In this document: piece after piece, positions 17,511-26,366 of the stretch
Layout: every line of letters begins with the position of its first letter
Position numbering within the stretch: the stretch's first letter is position 1
From: G963556115 sp963666605
GTDB taxonomy: Bacteria; Planctomycetota; SZUA-567
Length of the DNA stretch: 64,000 bases
NCBI GenBank assembly: GCA_965140405.1
Contig: OZ223208.1
Span: forward strand, 3,038,001 to 3,102,000
Direction of reading: 5' to 3'
Notes under the pieces: generated by a model
What the model was told of the DNA's origin: nothing
The model's database searches: none
The model's input: only the letters and a program-made list of their open reading frames with translations
Position numbers and translations under genes: made by a program

Positions 17511-18788
17511 CTACCCCTCAACCTTTACAAGACAGTAGTTCTTCTTGCCCTTACGAATAACTAGTGTCGATTCACTAGCTAGATCATCAAGGTTTACTAC
17601 CTGCTCATCACTCTCAAACTTGACATTGTTGAGTGACACTCCATTTTGTTGAAGAGATCGTCTAGCTTCACCTTTACTCTTGAAGAGCGGTGTAAGAGCA
17701 AGAAGATCAGGAGAAAGAATTCCAGATTCAAGCTCAGCCTTTGGTACGGTTACAGCTGGTACATCGGAGAAAATAGCCAAAAGCTCGGTATCTTCAAGAT
17801 TTTCAATCTTCTCACCAAAGAAGATACGCGTAGCCTGTAAAGCACTAGCAAGCCCTTCCTCACCATGTACACACTTTACCACCTCTTCAGCAAGAGTCTT
17901 CTGCGCTCTACGCTCCTGAGGGGCATCCTTTGTAGCCTGTTCGAGTTCAGAAATCTCCTCCATAGAGAGGAACGTAAAGTACTTAAGATAGGTAATAACA
18001 CTAACGTCATCAGAGTTTAACAGATACTGATACATCTGGTACGGACTTGTGATATTTGGATCAAGGTAGATTGTACCTCCTTCACTCTTACCAAACTTCT
18101 TACCCTGACCATCAGTAACAAGCGGGATTACCATACCGTACGCAGTATCTCCCAAAGTCTTGCGGACATAGTCTATACCAGCAGTAATATTACCCCATTG
18201 ATCACCACCACCAAGCTGAAGTTTAACATTATAATTCTTATAAAGATATCCAAAATCATACGACTGAAGCATCTGGTAAGAAAATTCTGTAAAACTTAGT
18301 CCAACATCAGAATTTAGGCGTTTTTTCACCGATTCTTTCGCCAACATCTCGCCCATTCTGAACCTCTTACCCACATCCCTAAGAAACTCTAGAAAGGACA
18401 TCTTACCAATCCAGTCTTTATTATTAAGAATAACAGCAGAGTTTTCACCACAATCAAAGTCAAGAAGTCTCGCAAGCTGCTTACGCTGCCCAGCAATATT
18501 TTCTGCTATCACCTCTTCACTTAATAGGTTTCTCTCTGCATTTTTACCAGATGGATCACCGATCATACCCGTAGCACCACCGACAATGATTACCGGCTTA
18601 TGTCCAGCAAGCTGTAAGCGCCTCATAGTTATAATTGCGAATAAATTCCCGATTTGCAGGCTTACTGCAGTAGGATCATATCCGGTATAGAAGGCTACAG
18701 GGCCTTTTTCGAATAGATCTCCTAGAGCTTCGTCAGAGACATGCTCGACCAACCCTCTTTCACGCAGCTCAGACAGTAAATTCCCCAT
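17511..18788 (-). CDS. tyrS: Tyrosyl-tRNA synthetase with altered HIGH motif
   Basis: This 425-residue class I synthetase charges tRNA-Tyr. It has the Rossmann start (FYTGYDPTAVSL near residue 33), VGGATGMIGDPSGK near residue 69, the tyrosine-binding GGGDQWGNI near residue 193, a KFGKSEGG version of the KMSKS loop near residue 231, and a C-terminal S4 RNA-binding domain that begins with the SKGEARRSL stretch. The HIGH motif reads QIGN (CAA ATC GGG AAT on the minus strand): the first histidine, which stabilises the transition state, is replaced by glutamine. The last His-to-Asn change is common in the family; the first is not, as far as I know. Otherwise the gene looks intact and essential. 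Confidence 0.94.
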   Translation of the reverse strand: MGNLLSELRERGLVEHVSDEALGDLFEKGPVAFYTGYDPTAVSLQIGNLFAIITMRRLQLAGHKPVIIVGGATGMIGDPSGKNAERNLLSEEVIAENIAGQRKQLARLLDFDCGENSAVILNNKDWIGKMSFLEFLRDVGKRFRMGEMLAKESVKKRLNSDVGLSFTEFSYQMLQSYDFGYLYKNYNVKLQLGGGDQWGNITAGIDYVRKTLGDTAYGMVIPLVTDGQGKKFGKSEGGTIYLDPNITSPYQMYQYLLNSDDVSVITYLKYFTFLSMEEISELEQATKDAPQERRAQKTLAEEVVKCVHGEEGLASALQATRIFFGEKIENLEDTELLAIFSDVPAVTVPKAELESGILSPDLLALTPLFKSKGEARRSLQQNGVSLNNVKFESDEQVVNLDDLASESTLVIRKGKKNYCLVKVEG

Positions 18789-18934
18789 ATTTCTTTCCTT
18801 TATATCTTGTTATTGTATTATGAATCGATATATTGTATAATAGTTAGTTGATAGTATAGGTTATACTATCCAAACAATATAGTACAGATTAACCCGTTGA
18901 TGTCAACATATTGGGTCAACATACTGGAGATAGC

Positions 18935-19588
18935 TTGGTAGATTCACCCTCTTCGATCAAACAGAAGATATCATTTAAGTTCGCGAAACTCAACGCCTCA
19001 CGTTATTTTTCACACCATGATATCATGAGACATTTTGAAAGAGGCTTGAAACGTGCAGGTCTTAACGTAAACCATACAAATGGTTTTAACCCTCGACCAA
19101 GAATGGTTTTTCCGCATCCGCTTCCTCTTGGGGTAGCTTCAGAATGTGAAGAGATCGAGGTAGAATTTTCTGAATTTTACCCACTCGAAGAGCTATTCAA
19201 ACGCTTATCACCTGTGCTCAAACCATGTGTAGACCTTATAGGTATGACAACATTAAAAGCAGTCAAAAAGGGACGTGTTGTATGTTCATGCACTTACAGC
19301 ATTGAAAACTTCCCTGATTTAGAAGCACTTTCAGATGCAAACTCAGAAATGTTAGAAGCAACAGAGATAATGCTCGAACGAGGCCACGCTAGAAAGCGCC
19401 GCAATGTAGAGATTCGTAAGTTTATTGAGAGTAGTGTCCTCAGTCCTTCAGGTATTATTGTAACGCTCCACCATTTTACAAATGGAGCAGGCAGAGCAGA
19501 TGAAGTTGGTAAGTATCTAGCTGGAAAATTAGGTCTAGACTGGCACAGTCTGAGCTATACCAAAATAGCAATGAATTTTAAAGAGTAG
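18935..19588 (+). CDS. Radical-SAM-linked protein, DUF2344 / TIGR03936 family
   Basis: The protein has the typical start of this family: FKFAKLNASRYFSHHDIMRHFERGLKRAGL, here given only as its first and last parts KFAKLNASRYFSHHD and ERGLKRAGL, then GFNPRPRM and PHPLPLGVASECE. The family usually follows or is fused to a B12-binding radical SAM protein and often precedes an RNase E/G gene, as here, hinting at a role in RNA or ribosome modification. No radical SAM gene is adjacent. I place the start at the TTG at 18935, five bases after GGAG (217 residues); an in-frame TTG at 18911 has no ribosome site. Confidence 0.82.
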   Translation: MVDSPSSIKQKISFKFAKLNASRYFSHHDIMRHFERGLKRAGLNVNHTNGFNPRPRMVFPHPLPLGVASECEEIEVEFSEFYPLEELFKRLSPVLKPCVDLIGMTTLKAVKKGRVVCSCTYSIENFPDLEALSDANSEMLEATEIMLERGHARKRRNVEIRKFIESSVLSPSGIIVTLHHFTNGAGRADEVGKYLAGKLGLDWHSLSYTKIAMNFKE

Positions 19589-19916
19589 TATTAGTAATTT
19601 TGTAGTAAAACATATAGATATCTGGAGGCTACCAGTAAAGAGTGAGTAAAAAAAAATCTTTCTCCTTACTTTTGGGATGCTAAGAGTCTGTCTGTTATTT
19701 AGTAATGTATTTTATAGTTGGAAAATATCATTTGAAATTTGATAACCAATTATAGCAAGCGACAAAGCATTTAGTATTATACCTTATTTTGAGGTATAAA
19801 CGAATTTTACTGATGAGTAAGAGCAAGCAAGATTGGGCGAAGAGCACACTGGTGCTACCAATTAACTCCTTGCGTAGACCATCTATTTAACACAATGAAT
19901 TTTACGGAGTATTAAT
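19589..19916 (+). other. Leader region before the RNase E/G gene
   Basis: This 328-base interval holds no supported reading frame. It contains a small hairpin (TATACCT with AGGTATA, about 19776-19797) and a GGAG ribosome site seven bases before the TTG start of the next gene. Leaders of RNase E genes are known to mediate autoregulation in enterobacteria; whether this one does is unknown. Confidence 0.4.
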
Positions 19917-22445
19917 TTGACCAAGAAAAAAACAACCACTAAAGTAGCTGGCACAACAGAAACAACTGCAGATACAACTAGTAAAAAAGTAACCAAGAAG
20001 AAGACTAGCAAAAAGACCACAAAAAAGGTTACAAGCAAAGTAGCAAAAAAGGTTACCAAGAAAGTAGTTGCTAAAGAAGGCACACCAGCCCCAAAGAAAG
20101 CCGTGAGCAAGGTAACAAAGGCGTCAACTAAAAAAACCAGCAAAAAGACCAGCAAAAAGACTACTAAAAAAGTAGCCGCTAAGGACATGCCAAAGGTAGA
20201 AAGCGCTACACCAGTTGGAACAACCTCAAATAAGAGCACCAAAAAAAGCAGTAAAAAAGTAGCCGACAAAGTTGAGAAAGCTCCTACTCAAAAAACTATT
20301 GAAGAGCGTATCGCAGAACAAGAAAAGCAAGGCGCGAATAAAGCTGAAAAGAAACCTCAAGCAACTCCACCAAAAACTACCGAGACTCCAATCAAACCTC
20401 AAGTTGAGAAAACTCCCGAGGCTGTTGCGCCAAGGGCAAACGGTCTTGCCCCTATGCCAGGTGAGAAGATCAGTGGAGGCTTACTAGCTCTAGAACAAAA
20501 AGCCGCAGCAAGTCAACTTAAGAGAGAGCCTGAAGCAAGACCTCAAAAGAGTGAGGAAAGAGCAATTGAGTCTAAAGATGTTGGCAAGTCTAGACCACCA
20601 AGACGCACAGAGAGAAAGACCGAAGAGCCTGTAATACCAGCAATTGAAGAAAGCAAGCCTCAAAAGCAAACTGAAACAGAAGTGGAAAAAACCGAAAATA
20701 GCCAAGATTCTAGTGAAGAACAAGCGCTTTCTCGTTCAGCACGTAGACGTCGTAACTACAGAAATAACAAACGAAAGAGATTAGAGCAAGAACGTGAAGC
20801 AGCAAAAGCTGGCACAACAAGTGATAACGATACTATAGAAACAGCTACTACTGTTGAAGTAAAAGAAGAGATTATCAAGACACCGGTAGAGCCAATCACC
20901 GTCTCAGCGATACTTGCAGAAAAAGAGAAAGAGAAGAAAGCCAAAGCAGCTCGCAAAGAGACTGGTAGAAATATGCTTATGAACGTTGTAGATCACGGCG
21001 AGCTCAGAGTAGCGATTGCTGGCAAGAGTGGCCTAGAAGAGATCTATATTGAAAAATCTGGTGGTGAATTTGTTCATGGCAATATATTTAAAGGTATTGT
21101 AGAGAATGTAGAACCAAATCTACAGGCGGCGTTTATAAATATCGGAGCAGAAAAGAACGGTTTCTTGCATGTGAGGGACGTGATCTATCCATTCGGTGGT
21201 TTTGAAGATATCCTTGGCAAACCAAACCGCCAGAGACCTACAACAAAACGCCCTCCTATCAACCAGATGCTTCAAAAAGGTCAGGAAATTCTAGTACAAA
21301 TTACTAGAGAACAAGTAGCGACCAAGGGGCCAAGTCTGACAACTTATATATCTCTACCAGGTAGATACCTTGTACTTATGCCAGCGGTTAAAAAGCGTGG
21401 TGTAAGCAGAAAAATTACTAGCAGAAACGAACGTGACGAACTTCGTAAAGCTCTTGAACAACTTGATCCACCAAACGATATGGGTTACATCATCCGTACA
21501 GCCGGTATGGGTAAGGGTACAGAAGAACTACAGAGAGATCTAGACTACCTTACAATGCTCTGGGAAGCGATCTCCAATCATACCCAGAACGTCAAAGGAC
21601 CTATGGCTATCTATCAGGAGAGTGACCTTGTAATACGAGCTATACGTGATTATTTCACAGACAGCATTGATACAATGTTCATCGACTCAGAAGAAGAGTA
21701 TAAGCGTGCTCAGGAATTCCTCAAACTTACAATGCCAGAAGATATTAAGAGAGCAAAGTACTATGGAGGCACAGAGCCACTCTTTAGTAGATATAATGTC
21801 GAAGAAGAGATCAGCGGACTATTCAGTAAATCTGTTCGTCTCAAGAGTGGTGGTGAGCTAATTATTGAGCAGACAGAAGCGATGGTTACAATTGATGTCA
21901 ACACAGGAAGATTCCTAAAAGGAAAATCTTCACACGACATGGTACTGAAGATCAACAAAGAGGCTGCAGGTGTAATTGCTAAGCAACTCCGCCTTAGAGA
22001 CATGGGTGGGTTGGTAATGATCGACTTTATCGATATGGAATCAGAAGAAGATAGAAAGAATGTTGAAAACACCTTCCGCTCTGCAATGCAAGTTGATAGA
22101 GCTAAGACAACAATCCTTCCAATCAGTTCACTTGGCGTAATGGAGATGACTAGACAGAGAATGCGTCAGAGTCTCAATCTCAGCCATTTCGATGTATGTA
22201 AGCACTGTGGTGGCTCTGGAGTTGTCAAGAATATCGCAACCCTTGAGACAGAGTTTATGCGCGGCCTACGTAGCATCTTAGAAGAAGGCAAAGACTGTAA
22301 GATCAAGATGCACCCAGACACCGCGATAGCGATATCAAATAAGTCTCGCCTGGCACTAACAGCACTTGAAGAAGAGTACAGAAATAACATCACAATTATC
22401 AGTGATAATACGCTTCGCCCTGATAAGTTTGTAATCAACAAATAA
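19917..22445 (+). CDS. rng: RNase E/G family ribonuclease with histone-like N-terminal extension
   Basis: The 842-residue protein starts at TTG (GGAG seven bases upstream). Residues 353-842 are a complete RNase G-size core: an opening MLMNVVDHGELRVAIA, an S1 domain (FKGIVENVEPNLQAAFINIG), the DNase I-like catalytic region with TIDVNTGRF and VMIDFIDM carrying the magnesium aspartates, and the zinc-link motif CKHCGG near residue 762. It cuts single-stranded AU-rich RNA in decay and rRNA maturation. The first 352 residues are unrelated to the core: residues 1-125 are almost only Lys, Thr, Ser, Ala and Val in KKTSKKTTKK-type repeats, followed by a Glu/Lys/Pro-rich segment and an arginine patch (SARRRRNYRNNKRKR). 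They look disordered and nucleic-acid binding. Confidence 0.92.
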   Translation: MTKKKTTTKVAGTTETTADTTSKKVTKKKTSKKTTKKVTSKVAKKVTKKVVAKEGTPAPKKAVSKVTKASTKKTSKKTSKKTTKKVAAKDMPKVESATPVGTTSNKSTKKSSKKVADKVEKAPTQKTIEERIAEQEKQGANKAEKKPQATPPKTTETPIKPQVEKTPEAVAPRANGLAPMPGEKISGGLLALEQKAAASQLKREPEARPQKSEERAIESKDVGKSRPPRRTERKTEEPVIPAIEESKPQKQTETEVEKTENSQDSSEEQALSRSARRRRNYRNNKRKRLEQEREAAKAGTTSDNDTIETATTVEVKEEIIKTPVEPITVSAILAEKEKEKKAKAARKETGRNMLMNVVDHGELRVAIAGKSGLEEIYIEKSGGEFVHGNIFKGIVENVEPNLQAAFINIGAEKNGFLHVRDVIYPFGGFEDILGKPNRQRPTTKRPPINQMLQKGQEILVQITREQVATKGPSLTTYISLPGRYLVLMPAVKKRGVSRKITSRNERDELRKALEQLDPPNDMGYIIRTAGMGKGTEELQRDLDYLTMLWEAISNHTQNVKGPMAIYQESDLVIRAIRDYFTDSIDTMFIDSEEEYKRAQEFLKLTMPEDIKRAKYYGGTEPLFSRYNVEEEISGLFSKSVRLKSGGELIIEQTEAMVTIDVNTGRFLKGKSSHDMVLKINKEAAGVIAKQLRLRDMGGLVMIDFIDMESEEDRKNVENTFRSAMQVDRAKTTILPISSLGVMEMTRQRMRQSLNLSHFDVCKHCGGSGVVKNIATLETEFMRGLRSILEEGKDCKIKMHPDTAIAISNKSRLALTALEEEYRNNITIISDNTLRPDKFVINK

Positions 22446-22475
22446 GGCAAACTTTACAGTAGTAATTACCCCATT

Positions 22476-22514
22476 AGAACTCTATAATATATAATATTAT
22501 AGAGTTCTTTTTTA
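22476..22514 (+). terminator. Terminator after the RNase E/G gene
   Basis: A perfect 15-bp stem (22476-22490 with 22494-22508, loop ATA) is followed by a T tract. Confidence 0.9.
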
Positions 22515-22543
22515 ATTATATTCATAGATAAGGTGCACCCATC

Positions 22544-23323
22544 ATGAGTAATATAGTCAATACATACCTTAGGTTATTCTTAATCATATTTATGCTATCT
22601 TCCCCCCTTTATGCTATAGAACCATCAGCGATAAATGAGGCAGAGGTTCTTGAGACTGGTGGAGAGCCGCTCAGTGCAGAGCTGGAATATATTGATATAT
22701 TCGAAGAAGGTCTTGACGAGTACATTCAAGGTAACAGCCAGCAATACAACCTAGGACTATGCGAATTTCTCCTTGAAAAGATTATGCAACTTTCAAAGTT
22801 CACTGGCGAAAACCGTGACCCTCTGGAAATGATCGAAAGAGCTAAAGAACAGCCTGATATTCCAGCGACACTCCAGTCAAGGCTAGTTCTAGCTGAAATA
22901 GAGATATACTTGAGACAAGGTAACACAAAGAAGGCTAGAGAACTAGCTGAGTCAATTGGCTTTATAAAAGAGCTACTTATAGAACGCCCTGATATTGACA
23001 AACTAACCACATTTTCAACAATTGCACCAGACTTTTGCCTACCAATAGGGCTGGTTTCAGGAGTACTTGATGAAAAAGAGACAAGAGCACATGTTATAAT
23101 AAAATCTATTGAAGAAAGTGACATTGCTCTTCACTTTGGTAACAGCACACCTATAACCATATCCCTAAACGGAGTTGATCAGCTTAGAACAACTACAAGA
23201 GAGAAGAGCTATCGCGGATCAACAAGCTATAGGACTACACCTAGACAAAGGGCTCAACACTCTCACACTTGTATGCCAGAAAAAGCCAACTACCAAACTT
23301 TACCTAAGGTTGACAAATCCTGA
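22544..23323 (+). CDS. TPR/transglutaminase-like exported protein, N-terminal fragment (frameshifted)
   Basis: The frame begins with a signal peptide (MSNIVNTYLRLFLIIFMLSSPLYA) and continues as a helical, TPR-like secreted protein. Near residue 208 it reads ITISLNGVDQL, the start of a beta-sandwich typical of large TPR-DUF3857-transglutaminase proteins, then turns into nonsense-like sequence rich in Arg and Thr before its stop. The expected continuation (RAIADQQAIGLHLDKGLN) is found in another frame from about 23205. I therefore read 22544-26285 as one gene broken by a one-base insertion between 23169 and 23210. Either a real mutation or a sequence error would give this. Confidence 0.7.
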   Translation: MSNIVNTYLRLFLIIFMLSSPLYAIEPSAINEAEVLETGGEPLSAELEYIDIFEEGLDEYIQGNSQQYNLGLCEFLLEKIMQLSKFTGENRDPLEMIERAKEQPDIPATLQSRLVLAEIEIYLRQGNTKKARELAESIGFIKELLIERPDIDKLTTFSTIAPDFCLPIGLVSGVLDEKETRAHVIIKSIEESDIALHFGNSTPITISLNGVDQLRTTTREKSYRGSTSYRTTPRQRAQHSHTCMPEKANYQTLPKVDKS

Positions 23324-26285
23324 CGGCTCCAACCTCAATCCAGACTCAGTAATTATTTCAAATCAAGAAATAACTACGAAAAAAGATCTCGACAAACTCA
23401 TCGCCACAACCAGAACAGATATGGATGAACTCCCTCCCAGCATAAAAACCGGAGCAGAGCAATTCTTCGCTTCACTATATAATTCTGACAATGCAAATCA
23501 TAGAGTTGCCTACTACCTTGGTTATCTCATGATGATGAGAGAATCACTCGCAGACACCCCTCAAGCTGTCAAGCAGCTACTCCTCAATGCGGCAAGGTAC
23601 AGTCCAGAAACAGGCATCTACCTTATGGCAATTGCTGAAGCCAACGACGAGAGCAAGAGATTTGTAGCAGACAGAGAAGAGAACATGAGGCGTATGTCAC
23701 TTGAAAAAGCTATAAAGCTTGATCCAAATAATATTCAAGCCAGAGCAGAGATCGCTCGTTATTACCTCTCTTCCCAGAATAGCCCTGACAGAGCTGAAAA
23801 ATATATTGATGAAGCGATAAAAATAAACCCTATTGCAGTTATATCGAATACAGTACTTTATGATATTTATAAGACACGTGGCTGGGACGCTCGTGCTCTC
23901 CAAGTAGCACAAGAGACAGCAAAGCGTGATCCTCAAAACCCACTAGTACAACGAATCCTAGCCCGCGCACTGATTGACAACTCGACAATCGCCGACTCCC
24001 TCACAGCATTTGAGGAATCCTATAAACAAGACGCAACAGATAATAGTGCTGCAATAAATATTTTTCGTCTGTTGATTAGGACAGGTGCAACAGATAAAGC
24101 AATCGCTTTTGCTCTAAAACACCTAGAGTTAGACCCTTATAATACACAGCTAAGACAAGAATATATAGAACTACTCTTGGAAAATAAAAATAAAACAACG
24201 CTGACAGCTATCCAGACAGCAAAAGACTTATTCCCAAATAGCAATACTTTTACCAAACTCCTAGGCGATTATTACGCAACTATTGCTCATGATAACGAAA
24301 CCGCTCTAAAGTACTATCAAGAAGCACTAAGCTATGACCCTGCCGATCTCAAGACAAGTAAGTACCTTGACTTTAAAGGTATCACAAAAGAATCTGCACT
24401 CAAAGAGATTCAAAACATCACAGAGTACGTTGCCAAAGTTTCAGCAGGTAGAATCCCTAGCGGTACAGACAAAGCCTATATACTGAGTGAAAAGTATGAC
24501 AAACTAAACTTAGGAGGTACACGCTCACGTACCACTCATCTCATAGTACAAGTATTGACCAAGAACGGTGCAACCTCTCTCAAGCGCTACCCTATATGGA
24601 ATGACAAAGAGACAGAAGAGACCAGCGTTAATATAGCCAAGGTGACCCATCCAGACGGCTCAAGTAGTCTTGCACAGACATCTACAATACAGCGACAAGG
24701 GGATAAAGACATCACATTACTGGACTTCCCAGCACTTGAAGCGGGAGATATTTTAGAGATTGAGTACACAATTTCACAGACAAAGCCGAATTTTTTTGGT
24801 TCATATTTTGGCAATATCCAGCTCTTCAGCAATACACTCCCTATATTAGAGTCTCGATATATTCTTTCAGCACCAAAGAATGAGAAATTGTACTTTAATA
24901 GTACAGATACAGTTCCAGATCCAGAAGTGATTGAGGGTGAGAATGAGACTACATATATTTGGACAATGACGGATCTGCCCGCAATCACCTTCAACCCGTT
25001 CTCACCACCGATCAATGAGTTATCCCCTGCGGTAGAGGTCTCTACCTTCAAAGACTGGAATGCTCTTGCAAAGTGGTACTGGAACTTGATAAAGGATCAG
25101 AATCAAATAACTCCTGATATAGCAGCAAAGGTAAAGGACTTGACCTTTGGCAGCAAAACAGATAAAGAAAAATTAGCTGCAATCTTCAACTGGGTTACCT
25201 CAGAAGTACGCAATAACGCTTGGGAATTCGGTGTGCACGGTTTCAAACCATACAATGCAGGTACAATCTTTACCCGACGTTTTGGAGATTGCAAGGATAA
25301 AGCCATACTTATAAATGTTATGGCAAAGGTCGCTGGTATCGACGCTTGGCCAATGCTACTGCGCTCTACTCAGAATGATAACGTTGTCGTAGGTAGAGGA
25401 CGTGAAGATCTCACCCTACCACTTCTTTCCCACTTCAACCACTGCATATCATACGCAGAGCTAGACGGCGAGCCATACTACTTGGATGGAACAATGATGT
25501 TCAGGACAATAGACTCCCGCCCATCTACTGATGCTAGTGCCCCTTCAGTAATTATCCGCCCAAGCGGAGCTGAGATAACGTCTACCCCTCCATACTCTGG
25601 TGATGCTAATCGTTGGGTTGATTATACCGGTATTGGACTAAATGCAGAAGGTACAGCAGACATAGACTTTACTATTGCGACCACCGGCGAATCATCAATG
25701 TACCTGAGAGCATGGTTTAGTAACCAGAGTACTTGGGACAACGTACTAAAGGCAATCAGCACTGAGCGCTATGGACATGTTAGCGCAGTATTTGTAGAAG
25801 ACTTTGGAAGCAATGAAGGCCTTGATAAAGATGAAGAGATGCTCAAAGGTAGAGTAAGAATACGTGACTACGCCAAGCAGCGCTCAGACAAAAAGCTATC
25901 ATTCTCTATTCCAAAGCCGATACTAAGTAGAATTGGCAACAGTGCAGGCGCATTTCCATCTGAACTTAGTAGTTATGCTATCACGTCAAAACGGAGTACC
26001 GACCTAATACTGCCGACACTCTACAAAGTAGAGAGACATATCAAGATTGAGTGGCCATCTGGCTGGGAGTTATCCGAAAAGCTTCCTGAAGATGTTAATA
26101 TAGATACGGAGTTTGGAAGACTTAGTATAGCATTTGAAAAGATCAATAACATCTTAAAGCTCGATTACATAATGGAGTTGAAGAAGGTACGAATCACCAG
26201 TAAAGAGTACCCAAGCTTCCGTTCATTCTGCTTCAAAGCAGACAAGCCTACCCGTACAAGTTTTACACTCTATCCAGAAGAGTAA
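23175..26285 (+). CDS. TPR, DUF3857 and transglutaminase-core protein, main fragment (frameshifted)
   Basis: This frame of about 1036 codons carries the remainder of the protein. Residues roughly 90-400 are TPR helices. A DUF3857 beta domain follows near residues 430-640 (from VQVLTKNGA through LEAGDILEIEYTI). Then comes a transglutaminase-like core with cysteine in FGDCKDKAILI near residue 703, histidine in HFNHCISYAE and aspartate in YYLDGTMM, a complete C-H-D triad. The C-terminal part is a DUF3858-like beta domain. Such proteins are exported and of unknown role. The apparent TTG start at 23175 lies inside the sandwich domain without a ribosome site, so this is not an independent gene but the 3' part of the one begun at 22544. 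Confidence 0.75.
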   Translation: MISLEQLQERRAIADQQAIGLHLDKGLNTLTLVCQKKPTTKLYLRLTNPDGSNLNPDSVIISNQEITTKKDLDKLIATTRTDMDELPPSIKTGAEQFFASLYNSDNANHRVAYYLGYLMMMRESLADTPQAVKQLLLNAARYSPETGIYLMAIAEANDESKRFVADREENMRRMSLEKAIKLDPNNIQARAEIARYYLSSQNSPDRAEKYIDEAIKINPIAVISNTVLYDIYKTRGWDARALQVAQETAKRDPQNPLVQRILARALIDNSTIADSLTAFEESYKQDATDNSAAINIFRLLIRTGATDKAIAFALKHLELDPYNTQLRQEYIELLLENKNKTTLTAIQTAKDLFPNSNTFTKLLGDYYATIAHDNETALKYYQEALSYDPADLKTSKYLDFKGITKESALKEIQNITEYVAKVSAGRIPSGTDKAYILSEKYDKLNLGGTRSRTTHLIVQVLTKNGATSLKRYPIWNDKETEETSVNIAKVTHPDGSSSLAQTSTIQRQGDKDITLLDFPALEAGDILEIEYTISQTKPNFFGSYFGNIQLFSNTLPILESRYILSAPKNEKLYFNSTDTVPDPEVIEGENETTYIWTMTDLPAITFNPFSPPINELSPAVEVSTFKDWNALAKWYWNLIKDQNQITPDIAAKVKDLTFGSKTDKEKLAAIFNWVTSEVRNNAWEFGVHGFKPYNAGTIFTRRFGDCKDKAILINVMAKVAGIDAWPMLLRSTQNDNVVVGRGREDLTLPLLSHFNHCISYAELDGEPYYLDGTMMFRTIDSRPSTDASAPSVIIRPSGAEITSTPPYSGDANRWVDYTGIGLNAEGTADIDFTIATTGESSMYLRAWFSNQSTWDNVLKAISTERYGHVSAVFVEDFGSNEGLDKDEEMLKGRVRIRDYAKQRSDKKLSFSIPKPILSRIGNSAGAFPSELSSYAITSKRSTDLILPTLYKVERHIKIEWPSGWELSEKLPEDVNIDTEFGRLSIAFEKINNILKLDYIMELKKVRITSKEYPSFRSFCFKADKPTRTSFTLYPEE

Positions 26286-26301
26286 GACATTGCTACAAGC
26301 T

Positions 26302-26351
26302 TATAATATAAACAGCGTGCTGGGTACTTCCAGCACGCTGTTTATATTATA
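26302..26351. terminator. Bidirectional terminator between the TPR protein and hydA
   Basis: A perfect 22-bp stem (26302-26323 with 26330-26351, 6-base loop) lies between converging genes. Confidence 0.9.
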
Positions 26352-26366
26352 TAATCTGAATAATTA

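Noticed and set aside
19883..20269. Hydrophobic 128-residue reading frame on the minus strand
   Set aside because: It is the antisense of the Lys/Thr-rich repeat of the RNase gene; AAA/AAG and ACN codons read backwards as Phe, Leu, Val and Ser. No ribosome site.
23181..23190. CTT AGA A resembling a programmed +1 frameshift site of Ty1 type
   Set aside because: That signal is eukaryotic (CTT AGG C), differs here, and the family comparison places the break a few codons later. A mutation or sequence error is simpler.
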